A stretch of 64,000 nucleotides of DNA from DAHUXT01 sp036273675 (GTDB lineage: Bacteria; Chloroflexota; Ktedonobacteria; Ktedonobacterales; JADMIN01). Both the position numbers and the translations under genes were made by a program. The notes under the pieces are model-generated. The model was not told the origin of the DNA and searched no databases. It saw only the letters and a program-made list of their open reading frames with translations. Numbering within the stretch: the stretch's first letter is position 1; the number at the start of each line of letters is the position of its first letter. Below are positions 6,814-15,715 of the stretch, in pieces. Where the stretch lies: the NCBI GenBank assembly GCA_036273675.1, contig DASUHD010000154.1, positions 1 through 64,000 of the forward strand, read 5' to 3'.

Positions 6814-9236
6814 TTCTCCTGCGGCATCTGCGCATCGAGGCGTTCAAGCACCTGCGCAACATCGACCTGTGGTTTCCCCGGCAGGGCAGCGTCCTGATCG
6901 AGGGACACAACGAGTCGGGCAAGTCTACGCTCTTCGAGGCGATCTATTTCGCGCTCTACGGCAAGGCGCTCGTGGGCGAAGATTCGGGCGCGCCCTCGCT
7001 CGAAGCCCTGGTACCCCATGGCGAGTCGCGGGCGCTGGTCTATCTTGCGATCCAGGTCGGCGCGACCGAGCTGGAGGTCACACGGACGCTAGCTCGTGGC
7101 GCGAATCCAGGCGCGAAGGCGAAGCATGACGTGAAGCTGCGTATCCTCCGACCGGACAGGCAGGCCGAGACGATATCAGCGATAAGTGCGGCTAACGATG
7201 CCATCCTCAATGAGATGAATGGGCTGGACAGCAACGTGCTGCGCAACTCGTGCCTGATGGAACAGCAGGCGCTCGACCGCATCGAGTCATTGGGCAGGAC
7301 CGAACGCGAGATGGCCATCGCGAAGCTGCTTGGCATCGAGGCGATTCAGCGCATCGAGCATGATCTCAAGGTCGCCACAAAAGATAGCGACGCCCTGGCG
7401 CAGGCGCAGACCCGGTTGGAGGTAGCCCGCACATACGCGGAGGCGCAACAGGCCAGAACTGAAGCGGAGCGCACCCGTCAGGCGCTTCTGGCGGCGAAGG
7501 CACATACAACGCTGGTGGCGCGCGATTCGCTGGCGGGGCGGATTCGCGAAGTGGAGACGCAACTGGCTGAGGCGGAGCGCGAGATGGCGCATCTTCGGGA
7601 AAGCTCACAGCACATCGCGACATTGGATGTGTTGCGCGCCCGGAGCGACGAGGCGGCGCAACTGCTGCGCGATGCCGAGCGAGAGGCGAACGCGCTGGAG
7701 AGCATGCGCGCGCGCAATGGGTCTGCGACCAGTGAGGCTATCGCGAGCCAGCTGGCCCAGGCCGATGCCGATATCAAGGCAACCGAGGCGAGCGAACACG
7801 AGCAGCGCTTGCGGATGGCGCGCGCCCAGGGCCGAACTCGTAATGCTGGGTTGTTCCTTGTTGCGGCAATATTGGTTACGCTGGTTGCGGGCGCCGCAAC
7901 AGTCGTTATCGGTCTAAGCTGGCTTCTGGCGACGGTGATAGCCTTTGTGCTGGCCGCAATCGTCGAGGTCTTCCACTTGCTGTATGTGCGGGCGATGGCA
8001 AGAGATGAGCGCGCCAAACTGACAGCGCTTGAAAACGATTTGATCCGGCTGCGCGCCAGGCATGAGGCGGTCCAGCAATTCGGTATGAGTCCCGGCGAGC
8101 AAGAGACGTACGTGACGCCGGAAGCGCTCGCCACTCAGCAGCACAAGGCGACGGCGGCTCTTGCCACCTGTGCTACGGTGCTGCGCGAGCTGGCGCAATC
8201 GCTGTTCACGTCGGGTATCGCGGTCTCAGTGGATAGTCACACGCTAGACTCGGTGGCCGAGCTACACCGGGAGTACGAGACGATGGCACGGGCGCTCCAG
8301 GCGGAGACGGCGCGGCTGGACGTTCCCGCGACGCAACAGCAGTACGGCACGCTCGGCGAGTTCGTGCGGCAGACGCGCGCAGCGTTGGATGAGGTCACCG
8401 CGCAGCATGGCGAGCAACGCCAGCGGCTGGTGGACACGCTGGCGGAGGCTGGCATCGCGGCAACCGGGGACGAGTCTATGGAGACTCTGGTTGCCGGTTG
8501 GCCTGACCTGGCGCATGCTGGCGATCCCGACACGCTTGCCGATACCCTGACGCGTGCCAGCGCCATCGAGGGACGGCTGCGCCAGGAGGTCGAGGCGCTG
8601 TGCCAGCAACACGGATTTGACGCCGATACGCTGGATGCCGTGGAGTGCCAGAAGGCGTATGACGAATTGGCTCAGGAGCAGCGCCAGCGCCGACTGGCGG
8701 CTGAGATGGCCGATGAGGTGTTCAAGCGGATCGTCCAGCGTGTGCTGCCAGAGACCGAGATGCACATGCGCGCGCTGCTGCCTGACCTGACGGATGGGCG
8801 CTATCGCGATGTGACGCTGCTTGGCGGCGATGAGAACTCGGCTGACCTGCGCATCCGCGTCTGGGACGAGCAGGCCGGGCGCTATGTTGGCAAGCATCTC
8901 TTCTCCGGCGGTACGCGCGACCAGTGTTCGCTGGCGCTGCGGCTGGCGTTCGCGCTGGCCACGTTGCCCAAGGAGCTTGGCGCGATGCCCGGCTTCATCT
9001 TTCTGGACGAGCCGCTTAGCTCGTTCGACGACCGGCGGTCGCAGGCGCTGGTGGACGTGCTGACACGCGGGCCAATCGCGAAGCAGTTCCCGCAGGTCTT
9101 TCTCATCTCGCACAGCCAGTCGTTCGATCCGGCGGCGTTCACCTGCGCGCTGCGCATGGCGGGCGGGCGGGTCGCAAGCTCCACGCTGCCCGACGACGCG
9201 GCGGCGCGGGCGCTTTGGGACGCTGGATTGAATTGA
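6810..9236 (+). CDS. SbcC/YhaN-like SMC-type ATPase with membrane segments instead of a zinc hook
   Basis: 808 aa. Walker A is GHNESGKST (residues 32-40), the ABC signature is LFSGGTRDQC near residue 697, and Walker B with D-loop is FIFLDEPLSSFDD near 727. Between them are two long coiled-coil arms. Where Rad50/SbcC carries a CxxC zinc hook, this protein instead has two hydrophobic stretches at about residues 343-392 (LFLVAAILVTLVAGAATVV and LLATVIAFVLAAIVEVF); no CxxC exists anywhere. This resembles the Bacillus YhaN architecture, next to a YhaO-like nuclease, more than classic SbcC. The complex may therefore be tethered to the membrane at the apex of the arms. It is expressed with the upstream nuclease through a 4-base overlap. 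Confidence 0.85.
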   Translation: MILLRHLRIEAFKHLRNIDLWFPRQGSVLIEGHNESGKSTLFEAIYFALYGKALVGEDSGAPSLEALVPHGESRALVYLAIQVGATELEVTRTLARGANPGAKAKHDVKLRILRPDRQAETISAISAANDAILNEMNGLDSNVLRNSCLMEQQALDRIESLGRTEREMAIAKLLGIEAIQRIEHDLKVATKDSDALAQAQTRLEVARTYAEAQQARTEAERTRQALLAAKAHTTLVARDSLAGRIREVETQLAEAEREMAHLRESSQHIATLDVLRARSDEAAQLLRDAEREANALESMRARNGSATSEAIASQLAQADADIKATEASEHEQRLRMARAQGRTRNAGLFLVAAILVTLVAGAATVVIGLSWLLATVIAFVLAAIVEVFHLLYVRAMARDERAKLTALENDLIRLRARHEAVQQFGMSPGEQETYVTPEALATQQHKATAALATCATVLRELAQSLFTSGIAVSVDSHTLDSVAELHREYETMARALQAETARLDVPATQQQYGTLGEFVRQTRAALDEVTAQHGEQRQRLVDTLAEAGIAATGDESMETLVAGWPDLAHAGDPDTLADTLTRASAIEGRLRQEVEALCQQHGFDADTLDAVECQKAYDELAQEQRQRRLAAEMADEVFKRIVQRVLPETEMHMRALLPDLTDGRYRDVTLLGGDENSADLRIRVWDEQAGRYVGKHLFSGGTRDQCSLALRLAFALATLPKELGAMPGFIFLDEPLSSFDDRRSQALVDVLTRGPIAKQFPQVFLISHSQSFDPAAFTCALRMAGGRVASSTLPDDAAARALWDAGLN

Positions 9237-9260
9237 CGCCCGTCGCGAAGAAACCCACGC

Positions 9261-9285
9261 TATAATCAATGTGACGCAACGTCAC
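9261..9285 (+). promoter_or_regulatory. -10 box with adjacent inverted repeat, upstream of the amidohydrolase
   Basis: TATAAT at 9261-9266 has no good -35 at normal spacing (TTGACG at 9233 is 22 bases away). Immediately downstream, GTGACG-CAA-CGTCAC (9271-9285) is a perfect 6-bp inverted repeat covering the likely start point, a plausible activator or repressor site. Confidence 0.4.
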
Positions 9286-9349
9286 GGTCTTCTTCATCCT
9301 CGGGCCAGGGGTATTCCCATGCCTCACTCATCCGAACGGAGACGCGCTC

Positions 9350-10984
9350 ATGGTACTCTCACGCCGCCCGGTATTGCTGCTGCTCAATGGCGATATCCAT
9401 ACGATGGACGCGGCCAACCCGCATGCGACGGCGCTGGCGATTGATCGCTCATCCGGGCGCATTCTGGCAGTGGGCGATGATACAGAGATACGCTCGCTGG
9501 TGGGGCCGCTGACCGATACGATAGACCTTGGCGGGCGGACGGCGCTGCCGGGGTTCATCGACGCGCATACCCATCTTGCTGGCTACGCGGAGACGCGGCT
9601 GAACGTTGACCTGCGCCACATTCCTTCGGAGGATGCGGCAGTCGCTAAGGTGCGCGAGCGTGCCGCGACACTGCCGCCGGGTACGTGGATTTATGGGCAG
9701 AGCTGGGACGTCAACGAGTGGCCGAGCCAGCGCTTCCCGACGAAAGCATCGCTTGACGCCACCGTGCCTGAGCATCCGGTGATGCTGTCAAGCCACGATT
9801 TTCACTCGATATGGGTAAACTCCGCCGCGCTGCGCCTGGCGAACATCACCGCGCAGACCCCAGACCCCGCGGGCGGGCGCATCGAGCGCGATGGCGATGG
9901 CGAGCCGACGGGCATGCTCTTCGAGGGGCCAGCCGAGGCGCTGGTCGAAAGTGTGGCAGCGCCGGTAGACGACGACATATTGTTGGGAGAGCTGCGGCGG
10001 GTGCTGGCGGAGCTGCGCGCGCGCGGTATTACTGGCGTCCACAATATCGAGGATGCCCGCAGCTTGCGTCTGATGCAGCGATTGCACGCGGAGGGGGCGC
10101 TACAGCCGCGCATCCTGCTCTACATCCGGCATGACGCGCTGGAAGAGGCGCTGACGCTGGGCGTCGAGGCGGGTTTTGGCGACGATTATTTGCGGCTGGC
10201 GGGCATCAAGATGTTCATGGATGGCGCGCTCGGTTCGCATACCGCCGCGATGCTCGACCCCTATGAGGGCGATGGGGGGAATCGCGGCCTGCTGGTCACG
10301 TCGGAGCCAGAGGTGATCGAAGAGGTGCGCAACGCGGCAGGGGGAAATCTCGGTGTCGCCATCCACGCCATTGGCGACCGCGCGGTGCGAGCCGCGCTCA
10401 ACGGCATCGAGGCGACGCTGCGAGAGGGGGCGCAGACTGGGCTGGCGGATGGCTCGCCAGTGCGCCGTTTCCGGCTGGAGCACGTGCAGCTTGCCGCGCC
10501 CGAAGATTTGCAGCGGATGGCGCGGCTGGGTGTCGTCGGCTCGGTGCAGCCGTTCCATGCGGTGGTAGACCGTTTCTCCGCCGAGCGCTTCTGGGGCGCC
10601 CGCCACAAGCGCGCCTACGCCTACCAGACGATGCGCCAGCTGGGCATTCCGCTGGCGCTCGGCTCCGATGTGCCGGTGGATACCGCCGACCCGCTCCGCA
10701 TCCTGCACGCGGCCATTGTCCGTCGCGACGACAGGCATCCTGAGCAGGCGCCGTGGCTGCCCGACCAGGCGCTGACGCTGCGCGAGGCGCTCTACGCGTA
10801 CACGCTGGGCGCGGCCTACGCGGGCGGCCAGGAGGGGCGCCAGGGGTCACTTGCTCCCGGCAAGCTGGCCGATCTGGTGGTGCTGACCGAAAATCCGTTC
10901 ACCCTGCCCGCGGAACGGCTTGCGGGCGCGGAGGTTGCGGCGACGCTGGTCGGCGGCGAGATGGTCCACGGCGCGCTGGAGTGA
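9350..10984 (+). CDS. YtcJ-like metal-dependent amidohydrolase
   Basis: 544-residue amidohydrolase of the YtcJ (amidohydro_3) group, a TIM-barrel hydrolase with one or two metals. Visible landmarks are the N-terminal small beta domain (LLNGDIHTMD, AIDRSSGRILAVG), the metal-binding H-x-H in GFIDAHTHLAG, HAIGDRAVRAALNG in the barrel, the second-half Asp in LGSDVPVDTADP and the returning beta domain (GSLAPGKLADLVVLTENP). CGGAG lies about nine bases before the ATG at 9350. The substrate of most members is unknown; some hydrolyse N-formyl or cyclic amides. It forms a single-gene unit. Confidence 0.88.
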   Translation: MVLSRRPVLLLLNGDIHTMDAANPHATALAIDRSSGRILAVGDDTEIRSLVGPLTDTIDLGGRTALPGFIDAHTHLAGYAETRLNVDLRHIPSEDAAVAKVRERAATLPPGTWIYGQSWDVNEWPSQRFPTKASLDATVPEHPVMLSSHDFHSIWVNSAALRLANITAQTPDPAGGRIERDGDGEPTGMLFEGPAEALVESVAAPVDDDILLGELRRVLAELRARGITGVHNIEDARSLRLMQRLHAEGALQPRILLYIRHDALEEALTLGVEAGFGDDYLRLAGIKMFMDGALGSHTAAMLDPYEGDGGNRGLLVTSEPEVIEEVRNAAGGNLGVAIHAIGDRAVRAALNGIEATLREGAQTGLADGSPVRRFRLEHVQLAAPEDLQRMARLGVVGSVQPFHAVVDRFSAERFWGARHKRAYAYQTMRQLGIPLALGSDVPVDTADPLRILHAAIVRRDDRHPEQAPWLPDQALTLREALYAYTLGAAYAGGQEGRQGSLAPGKLADLVVLTENPFTLPAERLAGAEVAATLVGGEMVHGALE

Positions 10985-11023
10985 CGACGTGGTACTGATT
11001 ACCCGTTACCCGAAGGTGAGTAG

Positions 11024-11046
11024 GCCGCAGGCTGAAGCCCTGCGGC
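11024..11046. terminator. Hairpin between convergent genes
   Basis: GCCGCAGG and CCTGCGGC form an 8-bp perfect stem between the amidohydrolase (+) and M48 protease (-) ends. There is no U-run. Its stem-loop resembles the hairpins of the dispersed repeat at 1178, 17287 and 50131, so it may belong to the same family. Confidence 0.4.
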
Positions 11047-11084
11047 TCATTCCATTGCAACCATCTCACCATCGCTAGCCCGCC

Positions 11085-12347
11085 TTAGCTCACATTCCCA
11101 TGTTTCTCCGCGTACTTGCGAGCGAAGGCCAGCCGTGCGCCAATCGAGGGGTGGTTGTAGAGGAAGAACTCGACTAGCGGGCTGGGGCTTAGTTCGGCGA
11201 GATTCTGGTTGGCCAGCCGCGTCATCGCGCTTATAAACGCATCGACTTTGCCCGTCGATTCGAGGGCATAGCCGTCGGCCTGGCGCTCGACGGTCCGGCT
11301 GAAGCCGTTGGTCAGCGGCAGCATTACCAGCCCAAAGACGCCCAGCACGGCGGCCACCAGCGGCATCGTCGCCGGGTCGGAAAGTCCGTGATATGCGGGA
11401 ACCGCGCCGACGACCGCATGGAGCGCCAGATTGACCAGATACAGCCCGCCAAGCATCGTCACCGACTGCACGATGATGAGCTTAGGGATATCGAGGTGTA
11501 CCTGATGCCCCAGTTCGTGGGCCACGACGACCTCGATCTCGTCGGGCGTGTAATGGTTGAGCAGCGTATCGCCGATGACGATGCGCCGGGTGTTGCCCAG
11601 CCCCATCACCGCCGCGTTGGCCGCTGTCGTCTTCGCGCTCATATTCATTGAATAGATGCCGCGTACGCGCGTGTGGGCCTGCGCCGCCAGCGCCAGCGCG
11701 CGCTGCTTCACGTCGCCATCGGGCAGCGGCGTGAGCTTATAGAAGAGCGGCAGCAGCAGGATTGGCGCGAGATTCGCCAGCACGACGGTAAAGAGCAGCA
11801 TCGCCAGCCCGGCCCAGAGCCACCACGCATTCGGCGAGACCGCCAGCAGCAGATAGACGAACAGCACCGCCAGAATCTCGATAGGGAGCGAGATCGCCAG
11901 TGACTTGACCCCGTCGAGCAGCCACGCGCCGACCCGCTGGGTCGAGAGGCCATAGCGGTGGGGGAGGACATAGCCGCTATACCAGGTCAGCGGCGCATCG
12001 ATGATGGCAACCACTGCGCCCAATACCAGGAAATAGAGCGCGATACGCAGTGGCTCCCAGCCGGAGATGGGCTGCCAGCCAGCGGCGAATTCTAGCGCAT
12101 CGCGCAGCCAGAAGCTGAGGCCGCTGAAGAGCAGGACGGCGATCACCACCGCGCTGATGCCCAGATTGATGAGCATCAGGGTCTGGCGCTGACGCGCATA
12201 GCGGCGGGCCTTCTCCTGGCGGGCGTCGTCGAGGGTGGCCATAGCAGGCTCCGCGGTGGGTTCCACGGTTGCCCCAGCGTCTTCATCCACCGCCCGGAGC
12301 ATCGCCCTGCCTCGCCAGACTTCACGCCACCACGCTCTGATAGCCAT
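11085..12347 (-). CDS. M48-family membrane metallopeptidase (Ste24/CAAX prenyl protease-like)
   Basis: Integral-membrane zinc endopeptidase, 420 aa. The zinc motif HELGH occurs in VVVAHELGHQVHL, and the third ligand Glu lies in ERQADGYALES downstream. Hydrophobic segments are near residues 57-77, 105-125, 160-190 and 195-215, plus two after the zinc site, as in the Ste24/CAAX protease 1 group. The N-terminal 50 residues are charged and probably cytosolic. AGGGAG lies 7 bases before the ATG. It is the third gene of a leftward group after the ferredoxin-like protein and a small protein. A role in membrane protein quality control is the usual expectation; the substrate is unknown. Confidence 0.87.
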   Translation of the reverse strand: MAIRAWWREVWRGRAMLRAVDEDAGATVEPTAEPAMATLDDARQEKARRYARQRQTLMLINLGISAVVIAVLLFSGLSFWLRDALEFAAGWQPISGWEPLRIALYFLVLGAVVAIIDAPLTWYSGYVLPHRYGLSTQRVGAWLLDGVKSLAISLPIEILAVLFVYLLLAVSPNAWWLWAGLAMLLFTVVLANLAPILLLPLFYKLTPLPDGDVKQRALALAAQAHTRVRGIYSMNMSAKTTAANAAVMGLGNTRRIVIGDTLLNHYTPDEIEVVVAHELGHQVHLDIPKLIIVQSVTMLGGLYLVNLALHAVVGAVPAYHGLSDPATMPLVAAVLGVFGLVMLPLTNGFSRTVERQADGYALESTGKVDAFISAMTRLANQNLAELSPSPLVEFFLYNHPSIGARLAFARKYAEKHGNVS

Positions 12348-12405
12348 GTGAACGTCTCCCTGCGTATTCGGGGCGTTGAGCCAGATAGAAATGCGCGAAC
12401 TGGCT

Positions 12406-12633
12406 CTACGCCTGCTGGGGCGCCTTCACCATCGTTTCGAGCACCGTCGCGCCCTCGGCAAAGCTGCACAACTGCTCGACGGTAAAGACACGCGAGCCGC
12501 CGCCCTGTGGGTGCGAGACCTGGTACAGCCCGGCGCGCCCCTGCGCCTGCTGCACGGTGAATCCCAGGCGTTGCAAGGCATTGATAGCTTCGCCTTCGTT
12601 CAAGATACGATCAATCCGCATATGATTCGCCAT
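12406..12633 (-). CDS. Small hypothetical protein between ferredoxin-like and M48 genes
   Basis: 75 aa, soluble, with RIDRILNEGEAINALQRLGF, a short beta stretch (RAGLYQVSHPQGGGSRVF) and one Cys (VEQLCSFAEG). I recognise no family. A GGAGG lies one base before this ATG and about 13 before the in-frame ATG at 12621, so the exact start is unsure. The gene lies in the same direction as, and between, two better-defined genes with short gaps (about 58 bp to the M48 gene), which suggests an operon. Confidence 0.6.
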   Translation of the reverse strand: MANHMRIDRILNEGEAINALQRLGFTVQQAQGRAGLYQVSHPQGGGSRVFTVEQLCSFAEGATVLETMVKAPQQA

Positions 12634-12642
12634 TCCTCCGCA

Positions 12643-12722
12643 TCGCTCACCTCGCTCACCTCGCACGCATCGCACGCATCCGCGCCGTGTTCGGCAGCGT
12701 CTAGCGCCGTGTTCGGCAGCGT
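12643..12722. repeat. Run of local tandem duplications at the 3' end of the ferredoxin-like gene
   Basis: TCGCTCACC twice (12643-12660), TCGCACGCA twice (12661-12678) and GCGCCGTGTTCGGCAGCGT twice (12682-12700 and 12704-12722, separated by CTA). The minus-strand stop codon of the ferredoxin-like gene is that CTA, so the duplication defines its C-terminal residues. Confidence 0.8.
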
Positions 12723-13042
12723 GTCGTGACCTCGCAGTCGTCCAGCACGATCAGCTGGCAGGCCAGCCGCACGCGCGGATCCTCCTTCTTTAGTACAGGA
12801 GGAAATGAGCCGAACTGGTGCATCGCCTTTTCGAGCACGGTCGTCTCGGTGACGGCGCTGGCCGGGGTCACGCGTACGCGGTCGGTCCAGCAGAGGCCGT
12901 TGCCGTGGCAGTTGGCGAATTTCGAGACGCCAAACCACATGCAATAGAGCGGGATACCGTTTTCGAGCGCCGCATAGCGTAGTGAGGCGCCGCGTTCGAC
13001 CTCGACGGTCTTCTTTTCGTTGACGAAGGTGACCTTAGGCAC
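12701..13042 (-). CDS. [2Fe-2S] ferredoxin-like protein with one Cys ligand replaced by Asp
   Basis: 113 aa, beta-grasp ferredoxin pattern: VTFVNEKKTVEVERGASLRYAALENG at the start, the cluster loop NCHGNGLCWTDRVRV and the fourth-ligand strand RLACQLIVLDD. Adrenodoxin/bacterial-type ferredoxins bind the cluster as C-x5-C-x2-C...C. Here C45 and C51 are present, the third position is D54, and C95 is present. C34 and C103 are extra. Asp can ligate Fe-S clusters, so a cluster is still possible but not certain. The GTG start at 13042 follows AGGAAGAGGA. The last residues are encoded by a tandem duplication. It is the first gene of a leftward group ending with the M48 protease; redox partner unknown. 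Confidence 0.75.
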   Translation of the reverse strand: MPKVTFVNEKKTVEVERGASLRYAALENGIPLYCMWFGVSKFANCHGNGLCWTDRVRVTPASAVTETTVLEKAMHQFGSFPPVLKKEDPRVRLACQLIVLDDCEVTTRCRTRR

Positions 13043-13254
13043 AGATCCTCTTCCTGTTCTACATGATGTACATGTCGCCACCAAATGTCGCTGCGATGCC
13101 GCGACATGATTCTGGGCGCCTTGCGCTTCCACTGGCGTCGTCGTTTTACGCATCGAATATGCCGGGGAAGGGGGCAAATATGCCCACATTCAAGTGTAAC
13201 ATGGGCCTGTGAGATGGGTCAACGCAGGGTACAGTACACGCCTCCGCTCGCTGT

Positions 13255-13263
13255 TGGTATGAT
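13255..13263 (+). promoter_or_regulatory. Extended -10 promoter of the HAD gene
   Basis: TGGTATGAT is an extended -10 (TG-n-TATGAT) about 60 bases before the ATG at 13326. No convincing -35 is present, as is common for extended -10 promoters. Confidence 0.45.
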
Positions 13264-13325
13264 ACAAATTGAAGCGGCGTCTCCTGACGCAAGATATCCA
13301 TTTACCGGGTTGGAGCAACGCTATC

Positions 13326-14015
13326 ATGTCGTCCTCGTCGCCTGCATTCTCATCGTCCTCGCCGTCCCGGCCCGCGCGTCGGCTGGTTATCTTCGACCAT
13401 GACGGGCTGATGGTCAACACCGAGGATGTCGTCTATACTGCCTACTCACGAATATTCGGCGCGCGCAATATCGCGTTCTCGTGGGACTACTATGTCACCT
13501 CGCTGGGGATGCCCGTCGCGGATTCGCTGGCAATGTATCTGCGCGACCTGGGCGATCCGATGACCATGGATGAGCTGGCCGAGGCGCGGGCCGAGCAGAT
13601 GCGATCGCTCATCGAGACGGACCTGCGCCCCATGCCGGGACTCACGCCGCTGCTCGATGCGCTACAGGCGCGCGGCGATCTGCTGGCGGTGGCGACATCC
13701 GGCACGCGCTCGCACATAGACAGGAGCCTGGCGCGCTTCGGCCTCGCCAGCTACTTCGACGCAGTAGTCTGCATCAACGATGTGGCGCGTGGGAAGCCAC
13801 ATCCCGACCTGATCCTCGAAGCGCTCCGGCGCACGAACGTCGCCGCCAGCGATGCCATCATGCTCGAAGACGCGCCACTCGGTGTGGAAGCCGCCCATCG
13901 CGCCGGGGTGTTCTGCATCGCCGTGCCAACCCACGGCGTCCCGCTGGATGAGTTTGCTCTCGCTCCGGCTATCGCCCGTGATCTCCACGCCGTCCAGCGG
14001 CTGCTGGCCGGTTGA
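13326..14015 (+). CDS. HAD-superfamily hydrolase (beta-phosphoglucomutase/phosphatase-like)
   Basis: 229 aa. Motif I is FDHDGLMVNTED with the nucleophile and general-acid Asp pair, followed by a helical cap (about residues 40-100). Motif II is VATSGT, the motif III Lys is in RGKPHPDLILEA and motif IV is IMLEDAPLGVEAAHRAG with its acidic pair. This is the subfamily IA layout shared by beta-phosphoglucomutases and small phosphatases, acting on sugar phosphates or related substrates by an aspartyl-phosphate intermediate. The N-terminus is Ser-rich before motif I. The ATG at 13326 is preceded by TTGGAGC. Specific substrate not deducible. Confidence 0.88.
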   Translation: MSSSSPAFSSSSPSRPARRLVIFDHDGLMVNTEDVVYTAYSRIFGARNIAFSWDYYVTSLGMPVADSLAMYLRDLGDPMTMDELAEARAEQMRSLIETDLRPMPGLTPLLDALQARGDLLAVATSGTRSHIDRSLARFGLASYFDAVVCINDVARGKPHPDLILEALRRTNVAASDAIMLEDAPLGVEAAHRAGVFCIAVPTHGVPLDEFALAPAIARDLHAVQRLLAG

Positions 14016-14275
14016 TTGGGAGGAGAGGCCGAGGAATTCGCTATATGACGCGCCGCGGCATATCGTGGACGCGTAGCTGAAGTTCGCTTCCCATTTGCCG
14101 CACAGAGAGGCATTGGTCCGGGCCGTACGCGTTTCTTATCTATTGTCTTCATCTCATTACTGGTGATGTCTCGCGCGTACTTTTGCTTCTGGCCGGTGGA
14201 GTATATGGCGCCACGCCAATTGACCACGCCAGGAGGTATCCAACGGATTGTCGTGTAATAGGCTGGGAGAAGATA

Positions 14276-15502
14276 ATGTCGCTGCATCAGCCGCGCTCGT
14301 TCTGGCCGCGTGTAGTATGCTCGCTGGCTGCGCTGCTTACTGTGTTGTTCGCGGCGGGCTGTGATAGCTCGACGGTCGCTCCGGCCAAAGCGCTGACCTG
14401 GCAGAAGCGAAGCCTACCTATTACGGTACAATCCTTCGTCTGGGTGTTCTCGCTGGACAACTCTGAATCTATCTGGCTTTGCCAGCCGAAGGGTTCGACC
14501 ACGCAGGTATGGGTCTCGAACGATCAGGCGCAACACTGGCAGCGCGCAAGTGATGTCAAAGATGCTCAGTACCACTATCACTGCGCCGTCACCCCTGACG
14601 CAGTCGATCCAAAGACGGCGATCATCACCACCTTTTATGGCCATGAGCCGAATACGCCCAATACATGGGTTATCACTCATGATGAGGGGAAAACATGGCA
14701 GTCCTTCGAATCCCCGCTCTCGATCCAATCGCTGCCTAAGTCACTCGCTACCATCAATGGCACGACGTATGTATTCTATCAGGACATTGGGGACCCACTT
14801 CACAACAGCGCGCTTGTTGCAAGCAGTGATGGGTTGCGCACGTGGCATCGGCTCGACAAGCACCCGCCGACACAGGACCCCATATCCGGGCGCGTATCTG
14901 GGCGAGTCGTGGACCACTTCTGGGTCAACCCGGAGACTGGTCAGTTGCTCACGAGTACGGCAGACTTTACAGACGTATATAGAAAATGGACAGTGGAGCT
15001 CGAGACCAGTGACGATGGCGGAAAGACCTGGGATATGCTCCCTCTCTCCACCTCGTCTTCTCCGCCAACCACTCATGCATTTATGGTGCAGACGCCCAGC
15101 GCCGCTCGTGCCTGGACAATCTGTGACATGCAAAGCCCGAATGATAATACGAGTCTTTCCACAGTGGTCTGCACAAGGGACGGTGGCAAGACCTGGGCAA
15201 AGATTAAGCGAGCGACTGGGTTTAATCCCCAGGATATCGGCATCGCTAACGACGGCTCATTGCTGGAACTGACATACGACACAAAGCCGTACTACCCAAA
15301 GAGTATTCAGCGACTGGCGCCCGGCAAAACGGCGTGGGAATCGCTTGGCCCACTGCCGCGGAATGTGTTTGCGGTTGGCGGCTCTATCCGGTTCCAATAC
15401 CAGCCGGGCAATGATACGGGTTACCTGTGGCTCTTGCCGAGTTTTCAGCCCGGGTTGCATCCGCAAGATATCCAGGATATCTACGTCGCCAGCTATGCCT
15501 GA
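14276..15502 (+). CDS. Lipoprotein with Asp-box (BNR) beta-propeller repeats
   Basis: 408 aa. A type II signal peptide with lipobox FAAGC predicts a lipid-anchored exported protein. The mature part contains five Asp-box-like motifs: SNDQAQHW, THDEGKTW, SSDGLRTW, SDDGGKTW and TRDGGKTW, spaced about 50-80 residues apart, as in sialidase-type or Ycf48-type propellers. Sialidase catalytic arginines are not obvious, so binding rather than hydrolysis is likely. GGGAGAAG precedes the ATG at 14276. It is followed after 213 bases by another lipoprotein gene. Ligand unknown. Confidence 0.8.
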   Translation: MSLHQPRSFWPRVVCSLAALLTVLFAAGCDSSTVAPAKALTWQKRSLPITVQSFVWVFSLDNSESIWLCQPKGSTTQVWVSNDQAQHWQRASDVKDAQYHYHCAVTPDAVDPKTAIITTFYGHEPNTPNTWVITHDEGKTWQSFESPLSIQSLPKSLATINGTTYVFYQDIGDPLHNSALVASSDGLRTWHRLDKHPPTQDPISGRVSGRVVDHFWVNPETGQLLTSTADFTDVYRKWTVELETSDDGGKTWDMLPLSTSSSPPTTHAFMVQTPSAARAWTICDMQSPNDNTSLSTVVCTRDGGKTWAKIKRATGFNPQDIGIANDGSLLELTYDTKPYYPKSIQRLAPGKTAWESLGPLPRNVFAVGGSIRFQYQPGNDTGYLWLLPSFQPGLHPQDIQDIYVASYA

Positions 15503-15715
15503 TCGGCGACGTGGCGGATTCCCCAGGCGCCCGTGGGGGATTCGCTGTAGTCGTCATGTGTATATGTTATCGAGGCGCGGTATCCTCTGGTGGACGCTGG
15601 GAACACACAGCATGTTTGCGGCGTCATAGTCCTGATGACCTACAAGGCGCCAGCTACATTGCGTGTGTAGCGGATAGCAAGGATTGGATGGTGGCGAGGA
15701 AAGCGAGGCGAGTCT

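Noticed and set aside
9233..9266. TTGACG and TATAAT as a standard promoter for the amidohydrolase
   Set aside because: The spacer is 22 bases, too long for a housekeeping sigma promoter; only the -10 box is kept.
13060..13075. TACATGATGTACATGT palindrome-like stretch upstream of the ferredoxin-like gene
   Set aside because: Resembles a PadR-type ATGT/ACAT site only loosely, with wrong spacing, so it is not listed as an operator.
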